Part shown: piece after piece, positions 48,573-55,813 of the stretch
Position numbering within the stretch: position 1 is the first letter of the stretch
How the letters are laid out: every line of letters begins with the position of its first letter
DNA from: Ewingella sp. CoE-038-23
GTDB lineage: Bacteria; Pseudomonadota; Gammaproteobacteria; Enterobacterales; Enterobacteriaceae
Assembly (NCBI RefSeq): GCF_040419245.1
Contig: NZ_JAZHOH010000001.1
Span: forward strand, 2,294,001-2,358,000
DNA length: 64,000 bases
Direction: 5' to 3'
Program-made: the position numbers and the translations under genes
Notes under the pieces: generated by a model
What the model was told of the DNA's origin: nothing
Databases searched by the model: none
Seen by the model: only the letters and a program-made list of their open reading frames with translations

Positions 48573-51076
48573 GTACCACGTCTAAGACACCCTTTTTCGA
48601 CCACAGCCACCATAAGCTCGCCGTGCGCGACTGCGACGCGCCGATTGACGTGGAAGGCTTTGTTGGCAACGAGAGCCTGAGCCTGCCGTTCAGCTATGAC
48701 ATCACGTTCACCAGCGGCGACCAAAACATTGACCCGGCCACCCTGCTGATGAAGGACGCCTCGCTGACCCTGCAGGCCCCCGTGATGGAGGCCTTCGGCG
48801 TGGCGGTGCAGCAGCCGCAGCGGGTTATTCAGGGCGTGGTCACCGGCTTCAAACGCCTCTCTTCCTCTCGCGACGAGAGCCGCTACGCCCTCTGCCTGCA
48901 GCCGAGGCTGGCCCTGCTGTCGCGCAGCCACCAGAACCGCATTTATCAGGATATCTCCGTGCCCGGCATCGTGGAGAAAATCCTGCGCGAGCGCCACGCC
49001 ATGCGCGGGCAGGACTTCGTCTTCACGCTGGTAAAAGCGTATCCGCGACGCGAGCAGGTGATGCAGTACGGCGAGGACGACCTGGCCTTTATCTCGCGCC
49101 TGCTGGCCGAGGTGGGTATTTGGTTCCGCTTCACCGCCGACCCCAAGCTCAACATCGACGTGGTGGAGTTTTATGACGACCAGCGCCACTACGCGACCGG
49201 CCCGACCCTGCACGCCGTGCCGCCCTCCGGCATGCACGACGTCGGCGTCGAGTCGGCGTGGGATTTGGCCAGCGCCTATCGGGTGGTGGAAAAATCCGTG
49301 AGCACCGGGGATTACAACTACCGCACCGCCAACGCCGACCTGGCCTCGGCGGCGGACGTCACCCGCGGCGACACCACCACCTACGGCGAGGCTTATCACT
49401 ACGCCGACAACTACCTGGCAGCGGGCTCCGAAGGCCGTGACCCCGAGCCGGAGAGCGGCGCGTTCTACGCCCGCCTGCGCCACGAGCGCTACCTTAACCA
49501 ACAGGCGCGGTTCTCCGGCGTCGCCAACGCCGCTGCCCTGACGCCGGGTCAGGAGCTAAAGGTCATCGGCAACACTATTCCGTCCCCGTTCGCCAAAGGC
49601 GTGATAGTGACCCACACCCGCAGCAGCGCCCCGCGGGATAAAAGTTTTGAAGTGGCGTTTGAAGCCATTCCTTACTCGGAGGATTACTGCTTCCGCCCGA
49701 CGCCCGTTAGCAAGCCGGCGATGGCCGGCACCCTGCCCGCCCGCGTCACCAGCACCACGACCAACGACACCTACGGGCATATCGACAAGGACGGGCGGTA
49801 TCGCGTCAACATGCTGTTTGACCGCGACGCCTGGGAGCAGGGTTACGAGAGCCTGTGGGTCCGCCAGGCGCGGCCTTACGCCGGTGACACCTACGGCATG
49901 CACCTGCCGCTGCTGGCGGGCACCGAGGTGGCTATCGCTTTTGAAAATGGCAACCCAGACCGGCCGTACATCGCGCACGTCCTGCACGACTCGGCGCACG
50001 GCGACCACGTCACCATTCGCAACTACCGCCGCAACGTGCTGCGCACCCCGTCCAATAACAAGCTGCGCCTCGACGACGAGCGCGGCAAGGAGCACATCAA
50101 GCTCAGCACCGAGTACGGCGGCAAAAGCCAGCTTAACCTCGGCCATCTGGTCGACGCCGACAAGCAGCCGCGCGGCGAAGGCTTCGAGCTGCGCACCGAC
50201 AGCTTCGGTGCGATCCGCGCCGAGAAAGGCATTTTCATCAGCGCCGACGGGCAGCCCAAGGCCCAGGGGAAGGCGCTGGAGATGCAGTCGGCAATGGATT
50301 TGCTGAACAGTGCTCACGAGCAGATGAACTCAATCTCTTCTGATGCTCAGGCTTCAACGGCCAGCCCTTCTGACCTGCAGGCTCAAATCAATCTTTTGCA
50401 TCAAAACCTTAAAGAATTAAAGCAATCCGTTCTTTTGCTAAGTGCCCCCAAAGGTATTGCCCTGAGCAGCGGCGAGCACCTGCAAATAAGTGCCAGCGAC
50501 AACCTAATTGCCACAGCGGGTAAAAATGCCGATGTCAGCGTCGCCAAGAACTTCTTTCTCGGCGTGGGCAATACTCTGAGTATTTTTGTCAGAAAACTGG
50601 GGATGAAGTTAATTGCTAATCAAGGCCCTATCACCGTTCAGGCACAGAATGACCTGATGGAATTACTGGCCCGTAAGGCAATCACCATCACCAGCACCGA
50701 AGATGAAATTAAGATCACGGCGAAGAGAAGGATCACGCTGAACGCTGGCGGGAGTTATATCACCCTCGATGAGAACCGGATTGAATCCGGCACCGCGGGA
50801 GAATATCTGACTAAGGCCGGGAATTATGGGAGGAAGGAGCAGGCGCAACAAATTGTTGCTATGCCAGTATTTCAGAAAATATCTGCAGATGAACATAGCC
50901 ATAACATACGGTTTCTTTGCATAGATGATCTTGGTAACCCGCTAAAAAAAATACCATACACGGCATACTTCAAAAATGGAAAAAGTCAAAAAGGAATTAC
51001 AGATGCAGAAGGCTTTACCGAATCCTTCAAGGCAGACGAAGAATATAATGTATCCATACACTTGCAATTAAAATAA
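48569..51076 (+). CDS. vgrG: VgrG1, T6SS spike protein with transthyretin-like tail
   Basis: An 835-residue VgrG: gp27-like N-terminal region, gp5 OB-fold around WEQGYESLWVRQARPYAGDT, beta-helix and DUF2345-like region (about 630-750). The last ~70 residues (from about 765, HNIRFLCIDDLGNPLKKIPY ... KGITDAEGFTESF) look like a transthyretin-like domain, which in other VgrGs docks a specific effector. Residues ~10-755 are almost identical to VgrG2 in this window; the tail is not. The base composition drops sharply where the tail begins (about 50830). The next gene starts 13 bp downstream and is the presumed cargo. Confidence 0.95.
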   Translation: MSTTSKTPFFDHSHHKLAVRDCDAPIDVEGFVGNESLSLPFSYDITFTSGDQNIDPATLLMKDASLTLQAPVMEAFGVAVQQPQRVIQGVVTGFKRLSSSRDESRYALCLQPRLALLSRSHQNRIYQDISVPGIVEKILRERHAMRGQDFVFTLVKAYPRREQVMQYGEDDLAFISRLLAEVGIWFRFTADPKLNIDVVEFYDDQRHYATGPTLHAVPPSGMHDVGVESAWDLASAYRVVEKSVSTGDYNYRTANADLASAADVTRGDTTTYGEAYHYADNYLAAGSEGRDPEPESGAFYARLRHERYLNQQARFSGVANAAALTPGQELKVIGNTIPSPFAKGVIVTHTRSSAPRDKSFEVAFEAIPYSEDYCFRPTPVSKPAMAGTLPARVTSTTTNDTYGHIDKDGRYRVNMLFDRDAWEQGYESLWVRQARPYAGDTYGMHLPLLAGTEVAIAFENGNPDRPYIAHVLHDSAHGDHVTIRNYRRNVLRTPSNNKLRLDDERGKEHIKLSTEYGGKSQLNLGHLVDADKQPRGEGFELRTDSFGAIRAEKGIFISADGQPKAQGKALEMQSAMDLLNSAHEQMNSISSDAQASTASPSDLQAQINLLHQNLKELKQSVLLLSAPKGIALSSGEHLQISASDNLIATAGKNADVSVAKNFFLGVGNTLSIFVRKLGMKLIANQGPITVQAQNDLMELLARKAITITSTEDEIKITAKRRITLNAGGSYITLDENRIESGTAGEYLTKAGNYGRKEQAQQIVAMPVFQKISADEHSHNIRFLCIDDLGNPLKKIPYTAYFKNGKSQKGITDAEGFTESFKADEEYNVSIHLQLK

Positions 51077-51089
51077 ACAGGCGGGGAAA

Positions 51090-52298
51090 ATGGCTCAGTA
51101 TTACGTCTATACGCAAATAAAGTCGAACGTAGATTCAGCACTACTTTATTACGAGATGCAAGCCCATAGAACAGGCAGAGATGGTACTAAATTGGTTGTA
51201 CTCGATACGGGTATTCAACCTTTACAGAGTGACTATAAAACTCAGAGACATGAAACTATAGATACCACTGAAAGCAAGTCTGCCTTATTCATACTTGAAA
51301 TTATGCTTTATAGAAAACTTGGCGAGCAATTTATCCCGTTGCTTAGTAAGCAAGAAAGCTCTATATACTCTTTAGGGCAATTTTCAAGCGATAAGGTCAT
51401 CAATGCTAATTCAAAAGAAAATATTGTATACATGGAGACAACCCAGAAAACCAAAGAAGCTAAAGATGGAGAAACAAACACCTATACTCTGAAGATATCT
51501 ACCAAGGAAAGAGTTTTTATTGCACCTGAACATCCTATTGGTGATGGTTTGGACCCCTTCTCATGGGAAAATATTATGGATCAGCTTGAAAAGAGAGTTA
51601 GAAGAAAAACTCTTCCAAATCAAGATAGGACGAGTTTATGTGGCCCGGCGGCTTTTTTCTACTGTCTATTGAAAGATCGCCCAGACCTATATAAACAAAT
51701 GGCAATCGAGTTATGGGAAACGGGGAATGCAAAGTTAGGAGCATTGTCAATTAAACCAAGTCATAATTGTCGAAGACCTAAGGGAATATTTAATGAAAGA
51801 GGGCAATTAAATGTAAGTGGCTTAGATTGGATAACTTTAGCATCTCTTAGAGATTCAGAAAATTCTATTTTCGACTATCAGTCAGTAGACGATCAATTTT
51901 CAGGAATTACATTATGGAGTGGATTAGAGTCATGGTTTACTAAAACAGGATATAAGAAAGTATTCGACAATATCAGTTTAAGCAATTGCAGCATACAAGA
52001 TATTTTAGATCTTAATAAATACAATGATGGCTCACACCATATTGTTACTCTTATATCTGCAGGGATGTTATTACAAACGGAGGGAGACACCTCATTCAAA
52101 AATCACTGGGTCGTATGGGAAGGAAAACCTACCCTTCTAGGTGATGAAGAACTATCAAAAATGACAAATATAGATGCTTGCATTGATTTAAGGCTTTTTT
52201 CATGGGGAGAAGTGCATGATTACCTCAAGCCCAATATAACCTTAAAAGAATTTCTAAAACATACTTTCGGAGGAATGGTTTTTAAAATCATTAATTAA
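51090..52298 (+). CDS. Candidate T6SS effector with papain-like Cys/His residues
   Basis: A 402-residue protein I do not recognise as a named family. The N-terminal ~150 residues are of unknown fold. The C-terminal half has RTSLCGPAAFFYCLL (Cys184), DWITLASLRDSENSIFDYQS, HHIVTLISAG (His316/317) and KNHWVVWEG (His339). Cys in LCGPA and His in HWVV fit a papain-like cysteine hydrolase or acyltransferase. It has no signal peptide, lies 13 bp after a VgrG with a docking tail, and is followed one base later by a lipoprotein gene, the classic effector-immunity order. AT-rich codon use points to recent acquisition. Target and reaction unknown. Confidence 0.65.
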   Translation: MAQYYVYTQIKSNVDSALLYYEMQAHRTGRDGTKLVVLDTGIQPLQSDYKTQRHETIDTTESKSALFILEIMLYRKLGEQFIPLLSKQESSIYSLGQFSSDKVINANSKENIVYMETTQKTKEAKDGETNTYTLKISTKERVFIAPEHPIGDGLDPFSWENIMDQLEKRVRRKTLPNQDRTSLCGPAAFFYCLLKDRPDLYKQMAIELWETGNAKLGALSIKPSHNCRRPKGIFNERGQLNVSGLDWITLASLRDSENSIFDYQSVDDQFSGITLWSGLESWFTKTGYKKVFDNISLSNCSIQDILDLNKYNDGSHHIVTLISAGMLLQTEGDTSFKNHWVVWEGKPTLLGDEELSKMTNIDACIDLRLFSWGEVHDYLKPNITLKEFLKHTFGGMVFKIIN

Positions 52299-52299
52299 C

Positions 52300-52689
52300 A
52301 TGATTAATAAAAATATCATAACATTTTTTCTATTAATCCCAATATTAATGGGGTGCCGTAGCAGTATATCATACGAACCTAATGGAGATTATCTTCCTTC
52401 AGCAAAATTCAAACAATCATATTATTCTGAAGTAAATATTTTGGGTGGCCCTGTTATTGGGCGACTTGTTACCTATAAAATAACCCCCATCAATAGTGGG
52501 TTAAATGCCTTTCCAGGAGAGTATATTAGCAGAGGAGGTGATAAAATTTCCGACTACAACATTGTAATAATAAAAGGGGTACCTATTTCAACTTCCGACA
52601 TTGAAATTGAGATATACGGAAGCACTTACGGAACAAATCACCCTGGAAAGGAGTTCAATAAAACTTATAAAATAAAAGTAGTCAATTAA
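52300..52689 (+). CDS. Lipoprotein, candidate immunity protein of the Cys/His effector
   Basis: A 129-residue lipoprotein: hydrophobic leader and lipobox ending MGC with Cys at residue 19 and Arg at +2, so probably outer-membrane anchored on the periplasmic side. The mature part is a small beta-rich domain (GGPVIGRLVTYKITPINSGL, ISTSDIEIEIYGSTYG). It begins one base after the effector stop, implying coupled translation. If it is the immunity protein, the effector acts in the periplasm. A decayed copy of its 3' third lies at 54197-54309. Confidence 0.65.
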   Translation: MINKNIITFFLLIPILMGCRSSISYEPNGDYLPSAKFKQSYYSEVNILGGPVIGRLVTYKITPINSGLNAFPGEYISRGGDKISDYNIVIIKGVPISTSDIEIEIYGSTYGTNHPGKEFNKTYKIKVVN

Positions 52690-52756
52690 ACTATAGCTAA
52701 TCTTTTTTACGGTTATAGAAAATAATATATAGCATAAAAACCTTATTAGAATTGAA

Positions 52757-52891
52757 ATGCAAAAACACCGCGCCATATTATTTCTATTAGAAATAAACAT
52801 AGACTATGCTAGCGCAGTCAAGGCATTTCAAGCAGATCAGAATGCTAATAAAAACACTTTCATTCCTGAATCATTTAATTTCCTACAATAG
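52757..52891 (+). CDS. Small open frame of doubtful status (44 codons)
   Basis: Reads MQKHRAILFLLEINIDYASA and ends in FIPESFNFLQ. There is no clear ribosome-binding site and I recognise no family. It sits in the AT-rich gap after the lipoprotein gene and ends inside the direct repeat at 52885-52975. It may be chance or a gene fragment. Confidence 0.2.
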   Translation: MQKHRAILFLLEINIDYASAVKAFQADQNANKNTFIPESFNFLQ

Positions 52892-52975
52892 AGTTATTAA
52901 TAATGGTACTAGTTACATTTTGCTTACAAACTCAAATTAATTAAATGCAGACTGTAGACCATTGAAAGAAAAAAT
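52885..52975. repeat. Direct repeat, copy 1 (module boundary)
   Basis: A ~90-bp AT-rich sequence (CAATAGAGTTATTAATAAT ... CTGTAGACCATTGAAAGAAA) that recurs at 55002-55100 with scattered substitutions and a small indel. In both places it ends at TTGAAAGAAAAAAT and is followed by an unrelated short coding tail and then an unrelated gene. Confidence 0.85.
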
Positions 52976-53132
52976 CGTCCTTGATCCATCCCAGCTCAAA
53001 AGTGAATATACAGCAGGACGATTAAAAACAGGATGGAACTATCAAGATGTAGATAGCGATCCAATATCACCATATCTAGGTTTACCGAAACTAGAAAACA
53101 AAAATAACTGGTATACATCAGGAGGTAAATAA
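52941..53132 (+). pseudogene. 3' remnant of a lost gene (probable toxin tail)
   Basis: An open frame with no start or 5' part that encodes a well-formed C-terminus: IVLDPSQLKSEYTAGRLKTG, then WNYQDVDSDPISPYLGLPKL and a final YTSGGK. The stop is next to the ATG of the following gene and carries that gene's ribosome-binding site (GGAGG). This is the arrangement expected for the last ~55 codons of an effector whose 5' part was removed at the repeat boundary. The family is not recognised. Confidence 0.55.
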
Positions 53133-53133
53133 T

Positions 53134-54189
53134 ATGGCCGTCTTACACCCTCTAGAATGCTACCTATTAGAGCTATATAGTTCACCAGAACACTATGCCG
53201 CAACTCGGGATGCCATCATAAGCTGGATCAACGCCCATGAGACAGCTTTTAACCGTTATCAAAAAGAATTACCTGCCCGTCTACGTAAAGAACCACTCTG
53301 GAAACAAGGGGATGTTGTATGGGGGACTAGAGTATTACCTAATATACGCTCTGATAAAGATCGTTACAATAAAGCTTATGTTTTACGAACAATGAACGAC
53401 CAAGAAGCTTTTAAAATTGGTCACACTATGAGTGGAAATACTCGCGGTATAAGTGAATTCTGGAATGGTTGGATGACAGAAACCGAATTAGCAGCAATTG
53501 ACCGTATTGAATGCTTAGCGAGCTATTTAGATAAGATGTTAACACATACTACAAGCGGAAGTTGGTGGGAGGGGGATTTAACCTACCTTGGACAACGGGG
53601 ACTTTATAAACTTACAGATCTACCAAAGCGCATTCCTCGTTACATACTTGATGAAAGTATCAGGATTGAAAAAAACGAATTGCCAAAGCAAATTGGGATT
53701 TATCTCCCTGACGTTGACTTTGCCCCTTCGCGACTTTTATACCCAAGCGTAGATCATGGTAGACCAGCTACTACAATACAAGGCACACGAAGAAGTGAAT
53801 GGGTCAGTGAAACAACGGGTATACGAGATTATGATTGGGATGAAACGAGATATGCCGAAACAGGCTGGACACTCATTCGTCGTGTTGAAGGAGAATATAT
53901 TAATGTGCCACCTGAAGGTTTTTTCCCTAAAGGCAAGCCTGAAGAGCTTTACTCTTGGCCTGAGCGGAAAAAAAACTTTATTAGTCATCATAACCAATAT
54001 ATCACGGTATGGTCCGGCTAGCTGTCCCCTCACGCAGGAAAGTGGTCTGTATTCACCCAGCAAGGTATTCAACACATTAATGTAAATCAAGGAAAAGCTT
54101 TACCCACTTGGACAAATGAACATGGCTCCCCACTGCGAGTGCAATGGACTCTAATAGAGCGGACTGATAACGGTTCTGTGTATAAATAA
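53134..54189 (+). pseudogene. Immunity-type gene interrupted by one in-frame amber codon
   Basis: The frame encodes 295 residues (MAVLHPLECYLLELYSSPEH ...), then TAG at 54019-54021, then 55 more sense codons in the same frame to TAA at 54187-54189. The downstream part (AGKWSVFTQQGIQHINVNQG, then LPTWTNEHGSPLRVQWTLIE) is a plausible protein end. The residues across the stop fit the G-x-x-C-P-x-S-G-x-W type motif of some T6SS-associated Imm71/Imm72-like proteins, with C and S replaced by S and A; that family link is tentative. Strong ribosome-binding site (GGAGG). Either a recent nonsense pseudogene, a shortened product, or rare read-through. Confidence 0.6.
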
Positions 54190-54196
54190 GATAATA

Positions 54197-54309
54197 CTAA
54201 AAGGAATGTCTATTTCAACTTCCGACATTGAAATTGAGATGTGTGGAAGCACTTCCGGAAAAAAATTATGCTAAAAAATAATTCAATAAGGCCTATAAAA
54301 TAAAAGTAC
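54197..54309 (+). pseudogene. Decayed copy of the lipoprotein gene 3' end
   Basis: About 110 bp clearly similar to 52572-52682, the 3' third of the lipoprotein gene: TATTTCAACTTCCGACATTG is identical in both and CTATAAAATAAAAGTA recurs at the end, with substitutions and indels between. There is no start and the frame is broken. This is a relic of a second lipoprotein copy, showing that the module was duplicated and then lost. Confidence 0.8.
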
Positions 54310-54356
54310 GAATAATAATTAGTGCATAAGATAGCGTTACTGGCTACTATGGCCTA

Positions 54357-54989
54357 ATGGAATCATTGAACAAGCAGATGAAAATTAAAACATTTAGAAG
54401 TTTATTCAACAGAAGTAAAAATAAAAAATCGAAAGATCTAAGAATTTTATTTCCCAAGGAGAACCACAAAACAATTATCGCCATTCCAAAACACCCCTTA
54501 GTCACACCATTAATAAAAGATAATATTTATGCGTATTTGACCTTTTTTTTAACAGATGATCATACAACACAGAGAATATTAAATATTATTAATAAACACT
54601 ACTCTTCAAACTATTCATTGAACACCTCCGAAAACGTCATTGTTTCCTGTGAGTCAGATACAATTGCATTTAATATATATAAAAAATTTGAAGGAAGAGT
54701 TGTAAGAATAATTACGAACTCCGAAGATATTTTGAAAGTTATTTGGAGCATTAGCCCTACCCCCATTACGCCATGGGTTTCATTTCCTGAAATGGATCCC
54801 GAAAGCTTGGGGCAAATGCAAGGTGATTTTGAGTTTTATTGGGAATGGATGTGGCTTCCGTTTTGGGAATCGATAGATTTCACTGAACGAAAAGAATTTT
54901 TAAAAAGTGAACAGGCTCCATCAAACTGGGTCGATTTCTTCATTTATTACGAGGAGCAAATAAATAGTAAAATGAATGTTCTATACTAA
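54357..54989 (+). CDS. Unknown cytoplasmic protein, candidate immunity protein
   Basis: A 210-residue protein that I do not recognise. The first 40 residues are very basic (MKIKTFRSLFNRSKNKKSKD); the rest has a hydrophobic patch (DNIYAYLTFFLTDD) and a tryptophan-rich C-terminal part (DFEFYWEWMWLPFWESIDF, PSNWVDFFIYYEEQ). There is no signal peptide, so if it is an immunity protein it would counter a cytoplasmic toxin. No clear ribosome-binding site precedes ATG 54357 or the internal ATG at 54378. AT-rich, within the cassette array. Confidence 0.5.
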   Translation: MESLNKQMKIKTFRSLFNRSKNKKSKDLRILFPKENHKTIIAIPKHPLVTPLIKDNIYAYLTFFLTDDHTTQRILNIINKHYSSNYSLNTSENVIVSCESDTIAFNIYKKFEGRVVRIITNSEDILKVIWSISPTPITPWVSFPEMDPESLGQMQGDFEFYWEWMWLPFWESIDFTERKEFLKSEQAPSNWVDFFIYYEEQINSKMNVLY

Positions 54990-55001
54990 TGCAATGACGC
55001 T

Positions 55002-55100
55002 CCAATAGACTTATTAATAATAGTACTACTTGAATTTTGCATAATGCATTGTGAATTCAAATTAATCAAACGCCGACTGTAGAGCATTGAAAGAAAAAAT
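55002..55100. repeat. Direct repeat, copy 2 (module boundary)
   Basis: Second copy of the 52885-52975 sequence (CCAATAGACTTATTAATAAT ... CTGTAGAGCATTGAAAGAAA). It also ends at TTGAAAGAAAAAAT and is followed by a short coding tail coupled to the next gene. Confidence 0.85.
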
Positions 55101-55173
55101 GAAGCACAGCATAACCATTAATAATAATGATAGCCTCATCGCATTTCGGCGATATAAAGGTGATATGCAATGA
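55099..55173 (+). CDS. 24-codon open frame coupled to the next gene (possible toxin tail)
   Basis: Reads MKHSITINNNDSLIAFRRYK and ends GDMQ; its TGA overlaps the next gene's ATG (ATGA). Like the remnant at 52941-53132 it lies right after the direct repeat and right before an unknown gene, so it may be the last codons of a displaced effector. It is too short to be certain. Confidence 0.3.
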   Translation: MKHSITINNNDSLIAFRRYKGDMQ

Positions 55174-55745
55174 AAATTATAATTATTTATATATCTATAG
55201 TTATCATAGCAACATTTTCTAGTGTTTATTTTTTAAAAATAAAACCTGACACGCAAAAATGCCTTTCTAAAAACACAGGGGAAATTAAAAACGATGACTT
55301 CAAATTATTTATAGATTCATTGTCGGAGAAACAAAATGGCACTTGGAAAGACACACCAAACAAATATGACATTTATTCCAATGATGTTGCAAAAAAGATC
55401 AACTCTTCTCCAGAAAAATACTTTCCTGATGCATTAAATATAATATCAAATAAAAGTTACGACCAAAGTCAAAAAATATACACTATTTTATTAATACAAC
55501 ACTTACCTATAAAAAAATACATGTGCCTTATGGATATAATAAACAATGAAGTAAGATCAAACAACATTGATAATGAAGTAGCCAAAGCGGCCATCCTCCC
55601 AGATTTAAACATCAGGGGGACTACAATATATTATTGGTGGCTACCTGATTGGAGAGATCGATTTAAAGAAAACTCAAAAAAAATCCTTGATAAAAGCACA
55701 ATAGATGATGTGTTAAGCGGGCGATATAGTTTTTCCAATATTTAG
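55170..55745 (+). CDS. Unknown membrane-anchored protein, candidate immunity protein
   Basis: A 191-residue protein with an N-terminal hydrophobic segment (IIIIYISIVIIATFSSVYFL) that is a signal anchor or uncleaved signal, then a hydrophilic domain (GTWKDTPNKYDIYSNDVAKK, TTIYYWWLPDWRDRFKENSK). AAAGGTGAT lies before the ATG. No family recognised. Placement just upstream of vgrG2, AT-rich codons and periplasmic topology suggest an immunity protein for a periplasm-acting effector. Confidence 0.55.
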   Translation: MKIIIIYISIVIIATFSSVYFLKIKPDTQKCLSKNTGEIKNDDFKLFIDSLSEKQNGTWKDTPNKYDIYSNDVAKKINSSPEKYFPDALNIISNKSYDQSQKIYTILLIQHLPIKKYMCLMDIINNEVRSNNIDNEVAKAAILPDLNIRGTTIYYWWLPDWRDRFKENSKKILDKSTIDDVLSGRYSFSNI

Positions 55746-55813
55746 GCAATTGGTTCCCAAAATCATCTCAGAGTTTTTAAATACCCCCTCTGTCAGCAAA
55801 GCAGGTCAATAAA

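Noticed and set aside
48464..49501. Long minus-strand open frame (about 345 codons) opposite vgrG1, and a matching one at 55793-56728 opposite vgrG2
   Set aside because: It is antisense to a strongly conserved GC-rich VgrG frame, has valine/alanine/glycine-rich composition typical of shadow frames, and no ribosome-binding site. Its presence twice only reflects the vgrG duplication.
53756..54085. Alternative frame past 54000 reading a CPLTQESG stretch, suggesting a frameshift in the 53134 gene
   Set aside because: The original frame continues with a better protein to 54189 and keeps the G-x-x-x-P-x-x-G-x-W spacing, so a single TAG is the simpler explanation.
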